A DNA stretch of 64,000 bases from NCBI RefSeq assembly GCF_019279795.1, contig NC_056750.1, positions 700,311,721 to 700,375,720 on the forward strand. Reading direction: 5' to 3'. Under the pieces are notes generated by a model that had not been told where the DNA came from, searched no databases, and worked only from the letters and a program-made list of their open reading frames with translations. Shown here in pieces: positions 21,629 to 34,080 of the stretch; the stretch's first letter is position 1, and the number at the start of each line of letters is the position of its first letter. The position numbers were made by a program, and so were the translations under genes. Origin of the DNA: Protopterus annectens (lineage: Eukaryota > Chordata > Ceratodontiformes > Protopteridae).

Positions 21629-21817
21629 GCAGCAAACTAGATCTGGGGATATGGAGCAGTGCACTATGGGATACCTGCTTAGCCCAGCCAATGAAAGACT
21701 TCGAGCTAGAAATATCGGCCGAGTCAGAGCAGATATTTGGCTCTGAACCCATGGGTAAGAATGTGAGGCAAGATGGACTACATACATCGAACGTTATGTT
21801 GAGTACATAACGTCTTG
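21629..21817 (-). repeat. D5 right inverted terminal repeat
   Basis: Inverse of the left ITR, ending GTTATGTTGAGTACATAACGTCTTG. The D4 leader resumes directly with TTTTTTCGAG. Confidence 0.92.
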
Positions 21818-21959
21818 TTTTTTCGAGTAAGTTTTTCCGTCTAAATATCCTTAAATCACTATTTTTATACTATTTATATTTCATCCTAAAGTCTTTCCTC
21901 TGTCTCCCGTCTGTGTGTGTGTAATCCCTTCCCTTTTTCCTCTTCCATTAGGTAGATTC

Positions 21960-24400
21960 TTCTACGTACCATTGCTGGTACTGCCAAATTCAGATGGGCA
22001 TGTCTTATGTTTCTATTGCTTAGGTGCAGTACATTTACAAGAAAAATGTTCTTTGTCACGGTTTCTCCGCCAGGACCTTAACTGAGCAGCGAAACAAATT
22101 GGTATAAAAAGGCTTATTAAAATGTGATTTTGAAGAGGCTATTTGTAGGTATAAGACCGAAGCCAGTTCATAGGTACATGGTACATAGGTTCATAGGTAC
22201 ATGGATTAGTACTAGGCTAACTGCCCTTGCGAGCCATTTTAAGCCTAGCCAGTTACCCCATGTGAGACTCAAACCCTGCACCTTGTGTTTGTAAGGCAAA
22301 CACCTTAACCATTAGGCCACCCTCCCAACCTTCTTCTTCATTCTCTTCTAAACAGAAGAAATGGTCACACACTGTTCGTGCAGTTACTCCGAACCTGCAA
22401 AAAGATACCAAAACCTATGGTGTCAATAGTTCCCTTGGCACTGATAGGCAAGAGAGATGGCTATTTCTGAAAAGACAACTACTACTTAAGCACCAGACGT
22501 TTTCTCACTACTGGAGAAGACAAAAACTATTTTTACTCCAAGATAAAGGTACTCTCCCTCAGTCGATCCATTTAAGGGTTGACCACCTAGCCCTTTTATG
22601 AAGTCAAGATCAGATAGGTCTCACTCTACATTGTTCATTCAATCCACTAAGAGCCTCTCGGAATCAGACATCATGAGACTGGTGGACCAGCTCTTGACGG
22701 CAAGGGGATTACCGTCGTCTTCGGTTCCCAGCCAAGTTGGCTCCGGGACCTGTCCTACTTCGACACCATCTCATCTTTCTCCTCCAATTCCAGTTGAGTC
22801 ATTGGAGCCCCTGGCACCAACCTTCCTGGCTCATGACTGCCGCAGTTCCAGTAACAGCCTCTTCTCTGGAACCGAGAATTGCCTGAAGCTGTTCTGGTTT
22901 TTTGGAACCAGAGATCTCCTGGTGTTGAGACTTCATCACCAGTTCCGAGGCAGGGTTTGACTTCCTTTTTATCTGAACCTTCCATGCCCCTTGGTGCTTA
23001 GGCTTTTGTTGACTGAATCTAGGCTTCTGCTTCAGGGGCCACCTCCTCAGTGTGGGGTGGATCACGGTTCTGGGCTCCCATCCCTTTATGGGGGGCTGGT
23101 CTTCTGGATCCTGGAGAAGGCCTTGTCCATTGTGGCTTCTAGTCCTTGCCATCCCTGTCAGGCCAAATGTCTACATCCCCTCGATTAGAGCTGTCAGTCG
23201 TCCCTGGAACAGGGGGTACAAAAAATCCTCAGGAGAAACCAACCTTGGTGGTTTCTTCTTCAGATACTTTCCCAGAACATCCCCATGAGGAAGTGCCTGC
23301 AAAGAAGACGTGCAAGAGGAAGCACTTACTCCCCAGAGGAGTCCTTCACGGAGCATATCAGTTTTGTTGCAGGGGAAGGTTACCCCAGGTCACCCCATGA
23401 TGATTCCTTTGGGGCATCATTTAAATCCTTAAAGGGATGTCCTGTCTTACCTACAGCTTTTCCTGGGAGGAGTCAGTATACCTGGTGGCCTTTCATGCCC
23501 AACCCTGTACCTCTTTGATTTTGCCACCCACTGACAAGCTCCTTAAATCGATCACGCAGCAGGCATGGAAGATCTCTGGCTCCATCGAACAGATCCACAA
23601 GCGGTCTGACCAGATCCTTTCTGCCTCCAAGGAAGAGCACGACTGGGCTAAGGGTATCCCTGTAGATACCATGGAGATAGCGGCAGTCACAAAGAAAGAA
23701 CTTACAGAGGAAAGTCCTACTATCCATCCTCTTAACAAGGAGTCTAGGGCCATGGATAAGTTTGGTAAGTGCATTTATGCTTCAATGACTTTCCCTCTCA
23801 GTTCTTTGCATTACATGGTGCATTTTACCAGGTTGCAGAGAGATCTGATTAAAAACTGTCAAATGCTCTCACAGGAGTAGTAGCCGAAGGGGTACAAGAC
23901 AAGGTTGCTTGTCAGTTCACCCTCGAATCAATTTCCAACTCGTCCATGAAGCTAATAGCCCATACAGTTGAAGGGATGACAGAAGCAGCGGGTTCAGGCA
24001 TTGCCATTAGGAGACGCGTCTGGATTTGCTTGTTTGACTTTGTGGAGTCATTTAAATCATCATTAGTCAGAGCTCCATTTGATGGAACATCCGTGTTTGG
24101 ACCCAAGTTTAAAGAGAGACTGGCGAGATGTGAGAGGGATGGGAAGACTCCGTCTGCCATGGGTGTATGCTTCTCCACTCCTCAATGGCCCTATTCTAGG
24201 AACTACAGAAGTGGGAGGCTATGGTTCAAAAAGCCCCAAGGGCCTTTCCAGGACTTTCGTGGAAAGGACTTTACCCGGGGCAGAGGGGATGTAATAATGG
24301 AAGACGCCGTCCTAGATACAGAGGTGGCCCGCAGAATCAGGGATCCACAGATTCCGTCTCTGGTAACTCATATCAGCACTCCTGAATGGAGGCCCAATTG
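21960..24400 (+). pseudogene. DIRS gag (D4), degraded
   Basis: The cysteine module is readable near 21990 (DGHVLCFYCLGAVHLQEKCSL), then KLV*KGLLKCDFEEA. A SINE interrupts at 22166-22330. Later blocks: PAKKTCKRKH (23300), PPTDKLLKSITQQAWK (23525), PVDTMEIAAVTKKE (23660), NKESRAMDKFGKCIYASMTF (23735), SNSSMKLIAHTVEG (23935) and FKSSLVRAPFDGTSVFGPKF (24050), then RGRGD-like sequence. The final 215-aa piece (23946-24593) runs from gag into RT in one frame, as in D5. Confidence 0.82.
22166..22330 (-). mobile_element. tRNA-derived SINE in D4 gag
   Basis: On the minus strand it starts GGTTGGGAGGGTGGCC, has a good RNA polymerase III A box (TGGCCTAATGG, 22309-22319) and a B-box-like GGGTTTGAGTC (22266-22276). 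The tail reads GGCTAGGCTT...TTAGCCTAGTACTAATCCATG and ends in short repeats of TACCTATGAACC type. The same tail motifs end the CR1-like LINE-c at 43.14 kb. The tRNA part resembles no single tRNA closely enough for me to name. Confidence 0.8.
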
Positions 24401-25160
24401 CCTTCTTCTGGAGGTAGTCAGGGGACCATTATCCCTACACCATTCTGCCTGGCTACAAGTGACATTGGACAAATGGATACAAGGAATCCTCTCTAGAGGC
24501 TACATCATTCCCATTTTGTCAAGTCCAAAAATACAAAAAGTACTCCCAGACGTTCCATCCAGTCACATGGAAGCAGCAGTTATAGAAATTTGAAAACTGC
24601 TTGAAAAAAGTCATCCAAGAAGTCCCTGCAGACCAAAGAGGATCCAGGTTTTCTCAAGATTCTTTTTAGTACCCAGAAAGACAGAGAACTGTAGATCCAT
24701 TTCAACCAATACAACAAATCAGTCCAACAAACCAAATTCTGGATGGTCTTAGAACAGTCAGTACTTCCATTCTTTGAAAAAGATGATTGGATCTGCTCTG
24801 TAGATCTTCAGGATGCATATTACCATATAAAAATGGACAAATGCTCCAGGAGATTCCTGTGCTTCCAGCTGGGAGACAATCATTTTCAGTTCAGAGCACT
24901 GTCCTTTGCTCTCACCACAGCCCCCAGGGTGTTTACCAAATGCATGGTAGTGGTAGCAGCTCATCTCGGACTGCAGGGCTTTTGAGTTTTTCCTTATCTT
25001 GATGTCTGGCTCCTTACCGCTACCACCAGACGTCAACTAGATTGAGCAAGAGATTACACACTGCATCTTTGCACTTATTTAGGCATATCAATAAATTACA
25101 AAAAGTCAAATCTGCAACCTACACAACAGCTGGAATTTATCGGGGCTGTGTTAAATATAG
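24400..25160 (+). pseudogene. DIRS RT, N-terminal half (D4)
   Basis: Seen: LLEVVRGPLSLH, LSRGYIIPIL, LPDVPSSHME, a stop, SRFFLVPRKTEN, WICSVDLQDAYYHIKMD (motif A intact), ALTTAPRVFTKCMVVVAAHL (motif B). Motif C is changed to YLDVWL, losing the second Asp. The reading is cut at 25160 by D6 within LNIV and resumes at 35285. Confidence 0.87.
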
Positions 25161-25316
25161 ATGTTAAGTTGTCAATCTCACCTTCATTCTTGCTGTATGG
25201 GTTCGGAGCCGAACCTCGGCTCCGACTCTGCCTATACTAAAGCTCGAGAGCTAATTTTACTGGCTCGAGGCAACCCTATATCCCATGATGCTAGGCGGTA
25301 ACTACCCAGATCTCGT
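25161..25316 (+). repeat. D6 left inverted terminal repeat
   Basis: ATGTTAAGTTGTCAATCTCACC... through CCCAGATCTCGTGCTTACG. Inverse partner at 35099-35284. Contains a hairpin-forming GGAGCCGA/TCGGCTCC patch, CTCGAGAGCT, and CCCTATATCCCATGATGC. Confidence 0.93.
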
Positions 25317-25590
25317 GCTTACGCTAGCGAGGTTGCTCTTTTTACCGGCTCACAGGTTAGTGACTATTTTCACAAAAATCTTAGTATTCTCCTTAGTTTT
25401 TCCCCTAGTATTCTTTTTAATTTTTTATAGGCTAGTTTCTGTTAAATTTAAAGTTTAGTCCCTATTTTCTGTCCCTTATCCCTGTCATACTCGCTCTCCC
25501 TAGGTTAGGCCTTAGGCCCTTCCGTTTTATTTTAATTCCCTCACAGGGATTCTTTGCTGTGTATGTGTTCCCTCAGTATCCCTAATTGTT

Positions 25591-25593
<3 letters not shown>

Positions 25594-25673
<80 letters not shown>
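25594..25673. repeat. (GT)n microsatellite in the D6 leader
   Basis: About 40 GT units between the ITR and the gag ATG at 25712. D11 has only GGGTGTGTGTGGG at the matching place, so the tract expanded after insertion or in this lineage. Confidence 0.97.
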
Positions 25674-25676
<3 letters not shown>

Positions 25677-25711
25677 TTCTCCTAACTTTGGGTTTTCCTT
25701 TCGACTCCACA

Positions 25712-27975
25712 ATGTCGAAGGAGACAAAGGTCTCAGGCTTCAAGAAGTGTGACTAGTGCTGTCAGAAGATGTCTCTGACAGACGGTCACACTTCTTGTGT
25801 TTATTGCCTGGGACCCTTGCACCTGCAGGACTCTTGCTCAGTGTGCCATGCATTCACCCCAAGAGGCCTGCAGGAGGGCAGGAATAAATTGATGCTAAGG
25901 AGCTTGTTAAAGCCCGAAGGTTCCCCGGCTAAGTCCATGCCGGGGAAGCCTTCGAAACCACCTAAACCGTCTGCTCCGAGTTTTAAGCCCTCGGATGGTG
26001 GCTCATCACCTGCGACATTATCTGTTCCGGCTGGAGCCGATACCTCTGTATCGCAGCTACCTGCATCGGCTCCAGCCGGAGCGGATACCTCTAAGACTCT
26101 GTCTTCAAAGTCAGCTCCGGCTGGAGCCGACGTGTCTACGGCTCCATCGGCTCCATTAACCCTGATGCCCTCCGCATGCAAGAGGTCCAGATCTCCATCT
26201 CTGGAGTCCATACATTCGGCTCCGAGGTCACCGTTACTCTCGGAGCGGAGCCATCGGAGCCATTCCTCTCTGTCTTCCATGCTTTCCGATCATGACCTTG
26301 AGAGGGTGGTAAGTAGACTATTAAAGTCTCAGGCACTAGCCCAAATGCTTCATAGCCCATCTCATCAGACAGCGGCTACGTCCATACAACAGACTATTCC
26401 TCCTTCGACTCTACCCCAGTGTTCGGAGCCGTGACCATTTTGACGTCGGAGCCGATACCTCCCCCTTCGGCTCTGTCATCTGCTCCGATCTCGTCCATGG
26501 TGCCATCCTTGGAGGGATCCGGGCACTTGGACTCTCTCGCCGGCTCCGAGGGGGCGAGTGGCATCGGACCCTTGTCCGACCCCATTCTCCCTCTCGGAGC
26601 ATCGGCGTTGGTGAGTTCGGCCCCGACGTCGGCTTCGGAGCTGTCCTTGTTCGTGCCGGCTGGGGTTCCTAGCTCTTCGGAGCGGGAGCTCCCTAGCCTG
26701 CCTGACAGGAGTGCCTTCGAGGGCATGAGAAGCGTATTGGCCCCAGTGCCTGCTCTACGGTCAGCTCCATCAGCTCCTCCCACAGTAGTGCCTGCTGATG
26801 TCTCTTCCCACTCTCTCGCCCCCGGCCATCGAGGCCCAACGCCTCAGGTTTCCCCATTGGGATTATCCTCCTCTTCCGAGGTTTCCCCTGATCCGTCAGG
26901 TGAACCCCTGCGTAAGAGGAAGCATGTGGACTCCCCTGAGTCAGTCACATCTGATACCGACTTGGATGAGTCGGAAGGATCCCCAAGGTCCCCCTCTGAG
27001 GATATCTCTTTCTCTGACATCCTTGAAATCCTTAAACAGAGGGGAAACTGGTCTTCCCTTAATCCTTCCGAGGACGAGTCGGTTTACCTGGAGGCTTTTG
27101 GTTCTCGGCCCTCCACCTCCTGGGTGTCTTCGCCCTTCGACCCTCTTATGGAAGTGGTGGCACGGAAGGTGTGGACGGCCCCTGACTCATTGGAACCCAC
27201 CCCACGGAGGCCTTCTAAATTTATAACAGCCCCTTCCGATAAGCAATTTTTATCCAAAGGTGTCCCAGTTGATGCCATGGTGGTGGCGGCGGCCACTAAG
27301 AAGGAACTGGCTGATCCTTCAGTACCTATCCATCCGCCTAACAAGGAATTTAGGGTGATGGATAGGTACGGCAAGCAGATGTTCTCATCAGCGACCTTTG
27401 CCATGCGGTCGCTGAACTACTTATGCCACTTCACCCATCTTCAAAGAGACATTCTTAAAGAACTGGGTGAAGTCCTACAGGATCCATCAGCTGCTGGGTC
27501 TCAGGAAAAAATTAACTCACAGCTAGGAACCCTGAATTCCATTGTCAACTCCTCCATGCGGCTTATTTCATATGCAGCCGATGGAGCGAGTAGGGCCGCA
27601 GGCACAGGTGTGGCTTTGAGGCGTCACGCCTGGATGTGGCTTTGTAACTTCGCAGACCCCTTCAAGGCGTCTTTCACTAACTCCCCATTTGATGGTTCAG
27701 CGTTGTTTGGACCTCAAGTGAAAGATACTTTGACCAGATGCGAACAAGATGACAAGAGACTTTCTACCGTAGGAGTCCGTTTTTCTACCCCATCTAGACC
27801 ATATCCTAAGGGTCAAAAGGGTGGAAAAATGTGGTTCCGTAAATCTCAAGGAGTCGCACCTGACGCAAGAGGTCAGTTCACCCCTATAGGCAGAGGGGGG
27901 AACAGCAACAACAGACGCCGTCCAAGAGGAAGAGGGGATCCGCAGAACCAGGGTAGCAGAGAAAACCCTCTCTGA
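25712..27975 (+). pseudogene. DIRS gag (D6), nearly complete, one stop and one frameshift
   Basis: ATG 25712, MSKETKVSGFKKCD, then an in-frame TAG at 25754 where D11 has TCG (Ser). The cysteine module CCQKMSLTDGHTSCVYCLGPLHLQDSCSVCHAF follows. The linker has three repeats of APAGADxS-type sequence (26030-26140). Near 26420 the frame shifts and a 518-aa frame runs to 27975: PLGASALVS, RKRKHVDSPES (NLS-like), SEGSPRSPSEDISFSDILEI, VPVDAMVVAAATKKE, NKEFRVMDRYGKQMFSSATF, LGTLNSIVNSSMRLISYAAD, FDGSALFGPQVKDTLTRCEQ, RG-rich IGRGGNSNNRRRPRGRG. The best gag reference in the window. Confidence 0.88.
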
Positions 27976-29868
27976 CAAACCCTTCCACCATCCCTGAGGT
28001 GTTGCCCGACTGTCCACCTTCGGAGGCAGTCAGGGGAAGATTATTGCTGTACCCACAAGCCTGGCTCTCCCTCACTCAAGACAAATGGGTGCAGTTGATC
28101 ATATCCGAGGGTTACAAAATCCCCTTTATCCAAACCCCTACGATTCAAATGGGGTCTCTTCCAGACGTTCCACCCAGTCTAAAGGAACAAGCAGCACTAG
28201 AAATATCAAAGCTGCTAAAAAGAGAGCCAGCCAGTCCCAGCAGACCAGCTAGGATCTGGAGTTTTGGTACCATAAAAAACAGGGGACTGGAGGCCAATAT
28301 TGGATCTCAGCAATCTAAACAAGTTTGTATAAAGAATGAGGTTCCGGATGGTCACGCTACAGTCCATTTTACTCCTCCTGGGCAAGGACAATTGGATGTG
28401 CTCAGTGGACCTTTAGGATGCATACTATCACATCAAAATGCACAGGCGCTCCAGAAGGTTTCTCCGCTTCAGGCTGGGAGCCAGTCACTACCAGTTCAGA
28501 GCCCTGCCCTTTGGTCTCACTACAGCCCCCCGAGTGTTCACCAAATGTATGGCAGTGATTACGGCTCACCTGAGACGTCAAGGATTCCAGGTGTTTCCAT
28601 ATCTAGACAACTGGCTCCTCACTGCCACCACCAGGCGTCAACTCCTTCTAGCCAGAGACTACACCATCCACATTTGCAAAGAGCTAGGTATCTCTCTCAA
28701 TTTTGAAAAGTCTGCCTTATCGCCTTGTCAGTCTATTACTTCCATAGGCGCCACCTTGGAACACCATTCAGCTCTCAGCAAAGTTAACAGAGCAGAGGGT
28801 CTTCACGCCCTTCTTCAGAACAACAAAGTTCAGGCCAGGTATGTTGTGAAGGTATTAGGTCTCATGGCGGCAGCCAATGACGCTTCTTCCCCTTGCCCAC
28901 TTTTACATGCGTCTTCTTCAATGGATGCTTTTCTCCCAGTGGTCCTTCCAACAGCTCCCTGTGACACACAAAATCCTAATAACTCTATCTTGCAGAAAAC
29001 ATCTATCGTGGTGGATGGTCTCCCCTCAAGTCCTTCAAGGCAGACCTTTTACTCCCCCCCCCCCCCCCCGGTCGCCACAGTCACAACGGATGCCACCCTG
29101 ATTGGGGGGGGGGGGGCATTTTCAGGGCAGGACAGTCCATGGCACATGGCAACCCTTCGAATGCCACTTGCACATAAACATCCTGGAGATGAGAGCAGTG
29201 CTTTTGACGTTGCAAGCTCTTCAAGACTCTCTTCCCCTGGGGACGATTGCAATTCAGATGGACAATATGTCCGTAGTATGATGTATCAACAAGCAGGGCG
29301 TAACCAGGTCATATCCCCTGTGTCGAGAAGCACTCAGACTCTGGCAATGGGCGATCTCTTCCAAGCGGTTTCTGATAGCAACGCACATCCCCGGGAAGTC
29401 CAACGTCATAGCGGACAGGCTGAGCAGAGCTGTTCTCATGCCTCACGAGTGGTCTCTCAAGCAATCTGTGACGGACAATATATTTCGGAAGTGGGGGTCT
29501 CCTTGCTGCGATCTTTTTGCAACACCATAAAACAGCAAGTGCCTCGACTTCTTCACTCTCTTCCCCCTTCCAGGCCATCCTCCCAGAGATGCTCTAGTCC
29601 ACGATTGGCCTCGGGGACTTCTTTACGCTTTTCCGTTAATCACACAAACAATTCAGAAAGCTACCGCCTTGAGGGCCAAGATGATCCTCATTGCTCCTTA
29701 TTGGCCTCGACAGATATGGTTCCCTTTCCTGCATCGCTATCTTTTGGAGCAGCCTTGGCATCTGGATCCCAATGTCACATCTTTTGACCCATCAATCAGG
29801 GCAGCTGCACCAATCTCCAATCTCTCAACCTCACAGCTTGGTTGCTCCACTTCCGTCCCTAGCCAGGC
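27976..29868 (+). pseudogene. DIRS RT, RNase H and methyltransferase-like part (D6)
   Basis: RT starts LPDCPPSEAVRGRL; a deletion of about 16 bases near 28260 removes most of YSRFFLVP. Motif A reads CSVDL*DAYYHIKM with a TAG. The next frame (28438 onward) gives LGASHYQFRALPFGLTTAPRVF and FPYLDNWLLTA: motif C's second Asp is Asn. The frame is lost in homopolymer runs (C run near 29057, G run near 29105) around RNase H TTDATLIGG. The methyltransferase-like part ends MILIAPYWPRQIWFPFLHRY (29670-29740). Confidence 0.86.
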
Positions 29869-30577
29869 CTCCTATGATTTTGAATTCTGTCCGCGATATT
29901 ATCGTGGCTTCCCTTAAGTCTTCCACCAGAAGGATCTATGCTAGTAAATGGCAACGCTTTTCCTTTTGGGCAAAGGCTAAGAAAGATCCCTTCACTGCTC
30001 CAATACATTCGGTCTTGGATTTCCTGTCCGAAATCTTTCACTCAGGATCTTCCGCCACAGTAAAAGTTCAGCTAGCAGCCATCTCAAGTTTTCACATAGG
30101 CTTGTCGGACTCCAACATCATGCCCATAAGTTTTGCAAGGCATTCCTCAGAGGTGTCTTTTTACGCAGGCCTCCGATCAAAGACCCCCCCCCCCCCACCA
30201 CCACCACAGTGGGATTTATTTACTTATTTATTTATTTATTTGCAGTTGGTTTACCAGGATAGTCCATTGGGCCAAAAAGAACCCGTTTTCAATGGAGTCT
30301 TGGGGAGTAAAGCACCAAAAACAAACAAACTAGGTACATACAATAGACTACTAATGATAATTAAACAAATGTAAAAGATACAAACATTTGAGTTCAAAAT
30401 TCAGGAAACATTTCAAACAATACAATCTAGTGATGATGATGATAATGTGAAGTGTTTAGGCTGTGAAAAATAATATTACTTTAAACATACAGAGTAGTTA
30501 TTTTGTAAGGAGCATAAGCTTTGTAAGGTATAGTGAAGTAACATGAGTGTGAAAGGAAGATGAAAATTACCATATTG

Positions 30578-32480
30578 TTATGAGGGGTGGGAGCAGGAGA
30601 ATTCCCATTGGGACTTTAGATGTAAATGAAGAGATTTTTTGAACATGTAATGGTTGGAGGTGGAGCGAATGGATGGTGGGAGTGAGTTCCAGAGACGAGC
30701 TAGGTTAAAGGATAGTAAGTTTTTGCCTGGGGGACGAGTTGATTTATGTACTTCGAATAGGTTTTGATTGATTGACCTTAAGACTCTATCGGGTAGGTGC
30801 ATCTTAAAGGCAGAAGACAGGGAGGGACAGAGAGAGGGGTTGAGAATGAGCTTATGGGCTAAAGTTAACTGAGTATAGTTGAGATTATTAGGTAGTTCAA
30901 GCCAATTTAGTTTTTGAAGAGAGGAACAGTGGTGGGTGGAGGATCTGTGGCTGTTAGCAAACTTAGCGATTTTGTCGAGGACTGAAGATTAGTTAGCAGT
31001 GGTGCTCCGTAGAGAAGGGAGGGGATAAGAAAGGAAGAAGAGAGAGTGATTTTAGAGGAGCTTGTGTGGTACTGATTTTGCCGATAGAGCATACCTAGTT
31101 TTCGATGGTTTTTTTAATATTTAGTTGTAGATGGGAGTTGAAATTGTTGTCAATTTGGACACCGACACCAGTTCCAGAGATGAGTTATTTTGCCTAGTAA
31201 TCAAGAATGTATCGAAAGGAGTAGTTTTAGAGGGGGTAAATACCATTAGTTTAGTTTTGGAGGCATTGAGTGCTAGGTGGTTTATTTTCATCCAATGTTC
31301 AGTAATTGAAAAAGCTTCTTGTGTAAGCTTTTGGAGCATAGAGGTAGATGTGGCAGAGCAGATAATGGTAGAATCATCTGCATATTGGATGATGTTTGAA
31401 AATGGAATAAATCATTTATAAATATATTGAAAAGAAGGGGACCAAGAATGGAGCCTTGGGTGGGGTACTGAGAAAAGAGGAAGTGGCCTTTTTCCATTTT
31501 ACAGCTTGGTATCTATGTGATAAGTAGCTGGAGAACCAGTTCACAGAGGAGGGAGAGAGGTTAAGTTTGAAAGTTTAGTTAAGAGCAGGCTGTGTGAGAT
31601 AGTGTCAAGGCCTTAGAGAGGTCGGTAGAAACAACAGTTTCAAGATAGGAGAGGAGGGCTGTCATAGTGCTATGATTTGGCCTAAAACCATGTGAAGGTT
31701 ATTATCTAAGAGATGTGGTAAGAGTTGAAGTTGGGCACACTTTTCTAGAAGTTTAGAAATGGGGACAGGATATTTATGCAGAGGAATGATGAAGGCTTGT
31801 TTCCAGAGTTGGGGCACTGTACATTCTTGGATGGAGCGGTTGATTTAGAATGCTTATGGGATAGGCAATTGCTTCTGTAGCTATACTTAGGAAGTAAGAG
31901 GGAATGTTATCAGGTGCGTTAGTACATGGCTTCAATTTCTGAAGGAGTTTCTTTATAGTAGAAGTGGGTATAGGTTTTAATGAGAATAGAGCTGAGTGGG
32001 GAGAGAGAGAATTAGAGGATGGTAAGGATGATGTGGAAGTTGGAGTAGGAGAGGAGGTGGAGGATAGACAATAAGTAGATGGGAATGAGGAAGGAGTGGT
32101 GATGAAGGGTGGATTGTTGGCAGGAGAGGGTGGGGGTGTATTAGATAGTGAGGTGGAACTAGGGAATGAGGAACTTAGTTTGCTAATAGATTAAATGAAA
32201 AAGGAGTTGAATGAAAAAGGAGTTGAATTGAGTAGCTAAGTCTAAATCTGGGGCATTTGGGTCTGGGGTAGGGGTGTGTGGTTTGCTGGGGTTAAGGAGG
32301 GTAGAGATTCCTTTCCAGAATTTCTGAGGATTTGTTTTATTGTTTTGGAGTGTAAAGAAGTATTTTTTTGTCTATCAGAGATAATAACCTTTCTTACTTT
32401 ATTTCGTCTTGTTTTTCTGATAGAGTGCCCAGGCTTTATCTCTTGTGTTTTTGGTTAGCCAGGGGGCAGAATTAGTTTTT
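30578..32480 (-). pseudogene. LINE-a ORF2 reverse transcriptase, degraded
   Basis: Minus-strand reading, N to C: NNKTNPQKFWKGISTL (about 32340-32290), a fingers segment near 31950 with CTNAPDNIPS, TDLSKA (about 31615), PTQGSILGPLLFNIFINDL (31460-31410), NHLALNASKTKLMVF (about 31270) and, at the C-terminus, LLSFNLARLWNSLPPSIR (30720-30660). Many frameshifts and stops. The endonuclease is not visible, so the element is 5'-truncated or decayed there. Confidence 0.8.
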
Positions 32481-32769
32481 ATTCTCTTTGTCCTCAAAGG
32501 GGCTTGGGAGCCTAGGAATTTTAAGAATGTTGAGTTGAAGTGGGCAACTGCATCCCCTAAGGATAGTGTATTTAGGTTATTCCAGTTAATTGCTTTTAGG
32601 GAATTTAAAAAGAAACCAGGAGAAGATCGAGAGCCAATCAGTGGAGCATGGATTGCAGGAGAGTAAGTTGTAGCAGGGTAAGTAGGGGTGCTGGATATAA
32701 TAGGTAGAGTGGGCTATAAGTTATGGGAGAGAGTGAGAAAAGAGAGGAAAAAATCAATAACAGTGGGGA

Positions 32770-34080
32770 GGGGGCTGCCCTCTAGTGGTCAAATGCAGAA
32801 ATGCACTAGGCCCACGAGGGTAGTCTATGGACTAAATAGGATTAAAATAAGAGGGAGCTAGTGTGACTCAGGGAATTTAGCTGAGAGTGAGATTAGAGAG
32901 GGAGAAAATAAGAGGGGTTTAGGCTGCTGGCTGTCCTGGCAAGGAGATAGCTTACAGAGATAACAAGCAGGAGTTAAAAAATACAGAAGCTTAAGTAGCA
33001 GCAAATACACATACTTCCTCAGTGTCCTCTGGGAGACTCCTGGTCCAACTTTCCAAAAGGGGGTTGAGGCAGCAGAGCAGTTATACTACTTGAGCAAAAT
33101 AATGGATGAGTAGGTGACTTTAGTTAGGTGTATGTGTCCACCCAGGCGAGGTCCCAAGGGGAAATGCAGGGCAAAACAACTGGAGACGGGAGAAAAAGTT
33201 GAGAGAATTAATAACGGTGTAGTAGTAACAGCACCTTATTTCCTAGTAGTAGTAAGCAGGTAAGGAAGTTGCCATAAGCACAGTACAATTAAGTAATGCA
33301 AAGAGTAATTCAACACCCAAATACCACTAGATTCTATCAAAATGGGTAATGCACGTTTGAAATACTGCAGACCTAACTACACAGACGAGTGTACAACTAG
33401 GCTCTACCATCAAACAATGTGAAAAAGAACAATGTCTTTTGAAAATATTAGTTCTATCAGTAGGCAATAATACTAGTCAGCATGGTCTTAATGCAGTACA
33501 TGAATATAAATGAAGCAGTTATCATAAAGTATTGCCACAATAGGCAAGACAATATTAAAATCTTAGTGCGTCCTACAACAGCGACTAGCCAGGCAGATGT
33601 GAAGATAACACATACACGTGGAAGTTGGCGTGTTACACAAACATTAATTAGTAACTGCAGAACATTTTAAACAAGACGCAAAACAGATTAAAAGCAGCTT
33701 AGAACAGTCGACCCTTCAAAATAAACATTAACTATTTAATACATCAGCTGTATAATTAAGCAATCATTTAAGGAAAACAGAAGAAAATATAACAGTCCAG
33801 TTTACACACAGGCACAGCAGGAATATGCAGGGCAATGTCGCACTACATTTAGTAGCGACTACCTAGGCCTAAGAGAAGCTAGCCAAAATGTATATATGGT
33901 TTGCGATAGCCCAATAATAAATGAATAGTAAGCTTCACCAATACATATTCGCTGTTATATGCAGTAAACCCATATGAACGGACAATCAAGCTATATTCTG
34001 TAGTACACACTTTAAACAGCAGAATTGTTTACTACACTCTGTAAACAGCAGTCGACAGTGTTTAGATTAACATAAATGAA
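32770..34080. other. Non-coding upstream part of the LINE-a insertion
   Basis: AT-rich, without coding motifs. It contains CTGCCCTCTAGTGGTC (about 32781) and lies inside the target duplication, so it arrived with LINE-a or was inserted into it later. I cannot assign it further. Confidence 0.4.

Larger units (their letters stand above)
15731..21817 (+). mobile_element. DIRS copy D5, structurally complete
   Basis: A 6.1-kb element with left ITR (15731-15863), leader, gag, RT, RNase H, methyltransferase-like part, a 350-aa YR ORF, ICR (21409-21507) and right ITR (21629-21817). The ICR spells right end CTTCTTG joined to left end ATGTTATG, which fixes both boundaries. It is inserted in the left ITR of D4. 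It is less decayed than D2 or D4, but gag is frameshifted, RT has an in-frame TGA and RNase H has lost an Asp. Confidence 0.92.
30219..34080 (-). mobile_element. LINE-a, CR1/L2-like non-LTR retrotransposon
   Basis: Inserted inside D6 YR with a 7-bp target duplication GGATTTA (30212-30218 and 34081-34087). The element is on the minus strand: its 3' end, with an ATTT-type tetranucleotide tail, is at 30219-30241. RT and C-terminal sequence run from about 30.58 to 32.5 kb. The region 32.77-34.08 kb, its upstream side, has no coding motif I recognise. Clade assignment (CR1, L2 or a relative) rests on motif style only. Confidence 0.85.

Noticed and set aside
22266..22319. A genuine tRNA gene
   Set aside because: A and B boxes are present, but no full cloverleaf and a LINE-like tail follows, so it is a SINE.
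25801..26783. Long minus-strand frames rich in Gly, Ala and Asp
   Set aside because: Mirror of the repetitive gag linker of D6; no motif and no neighbours.
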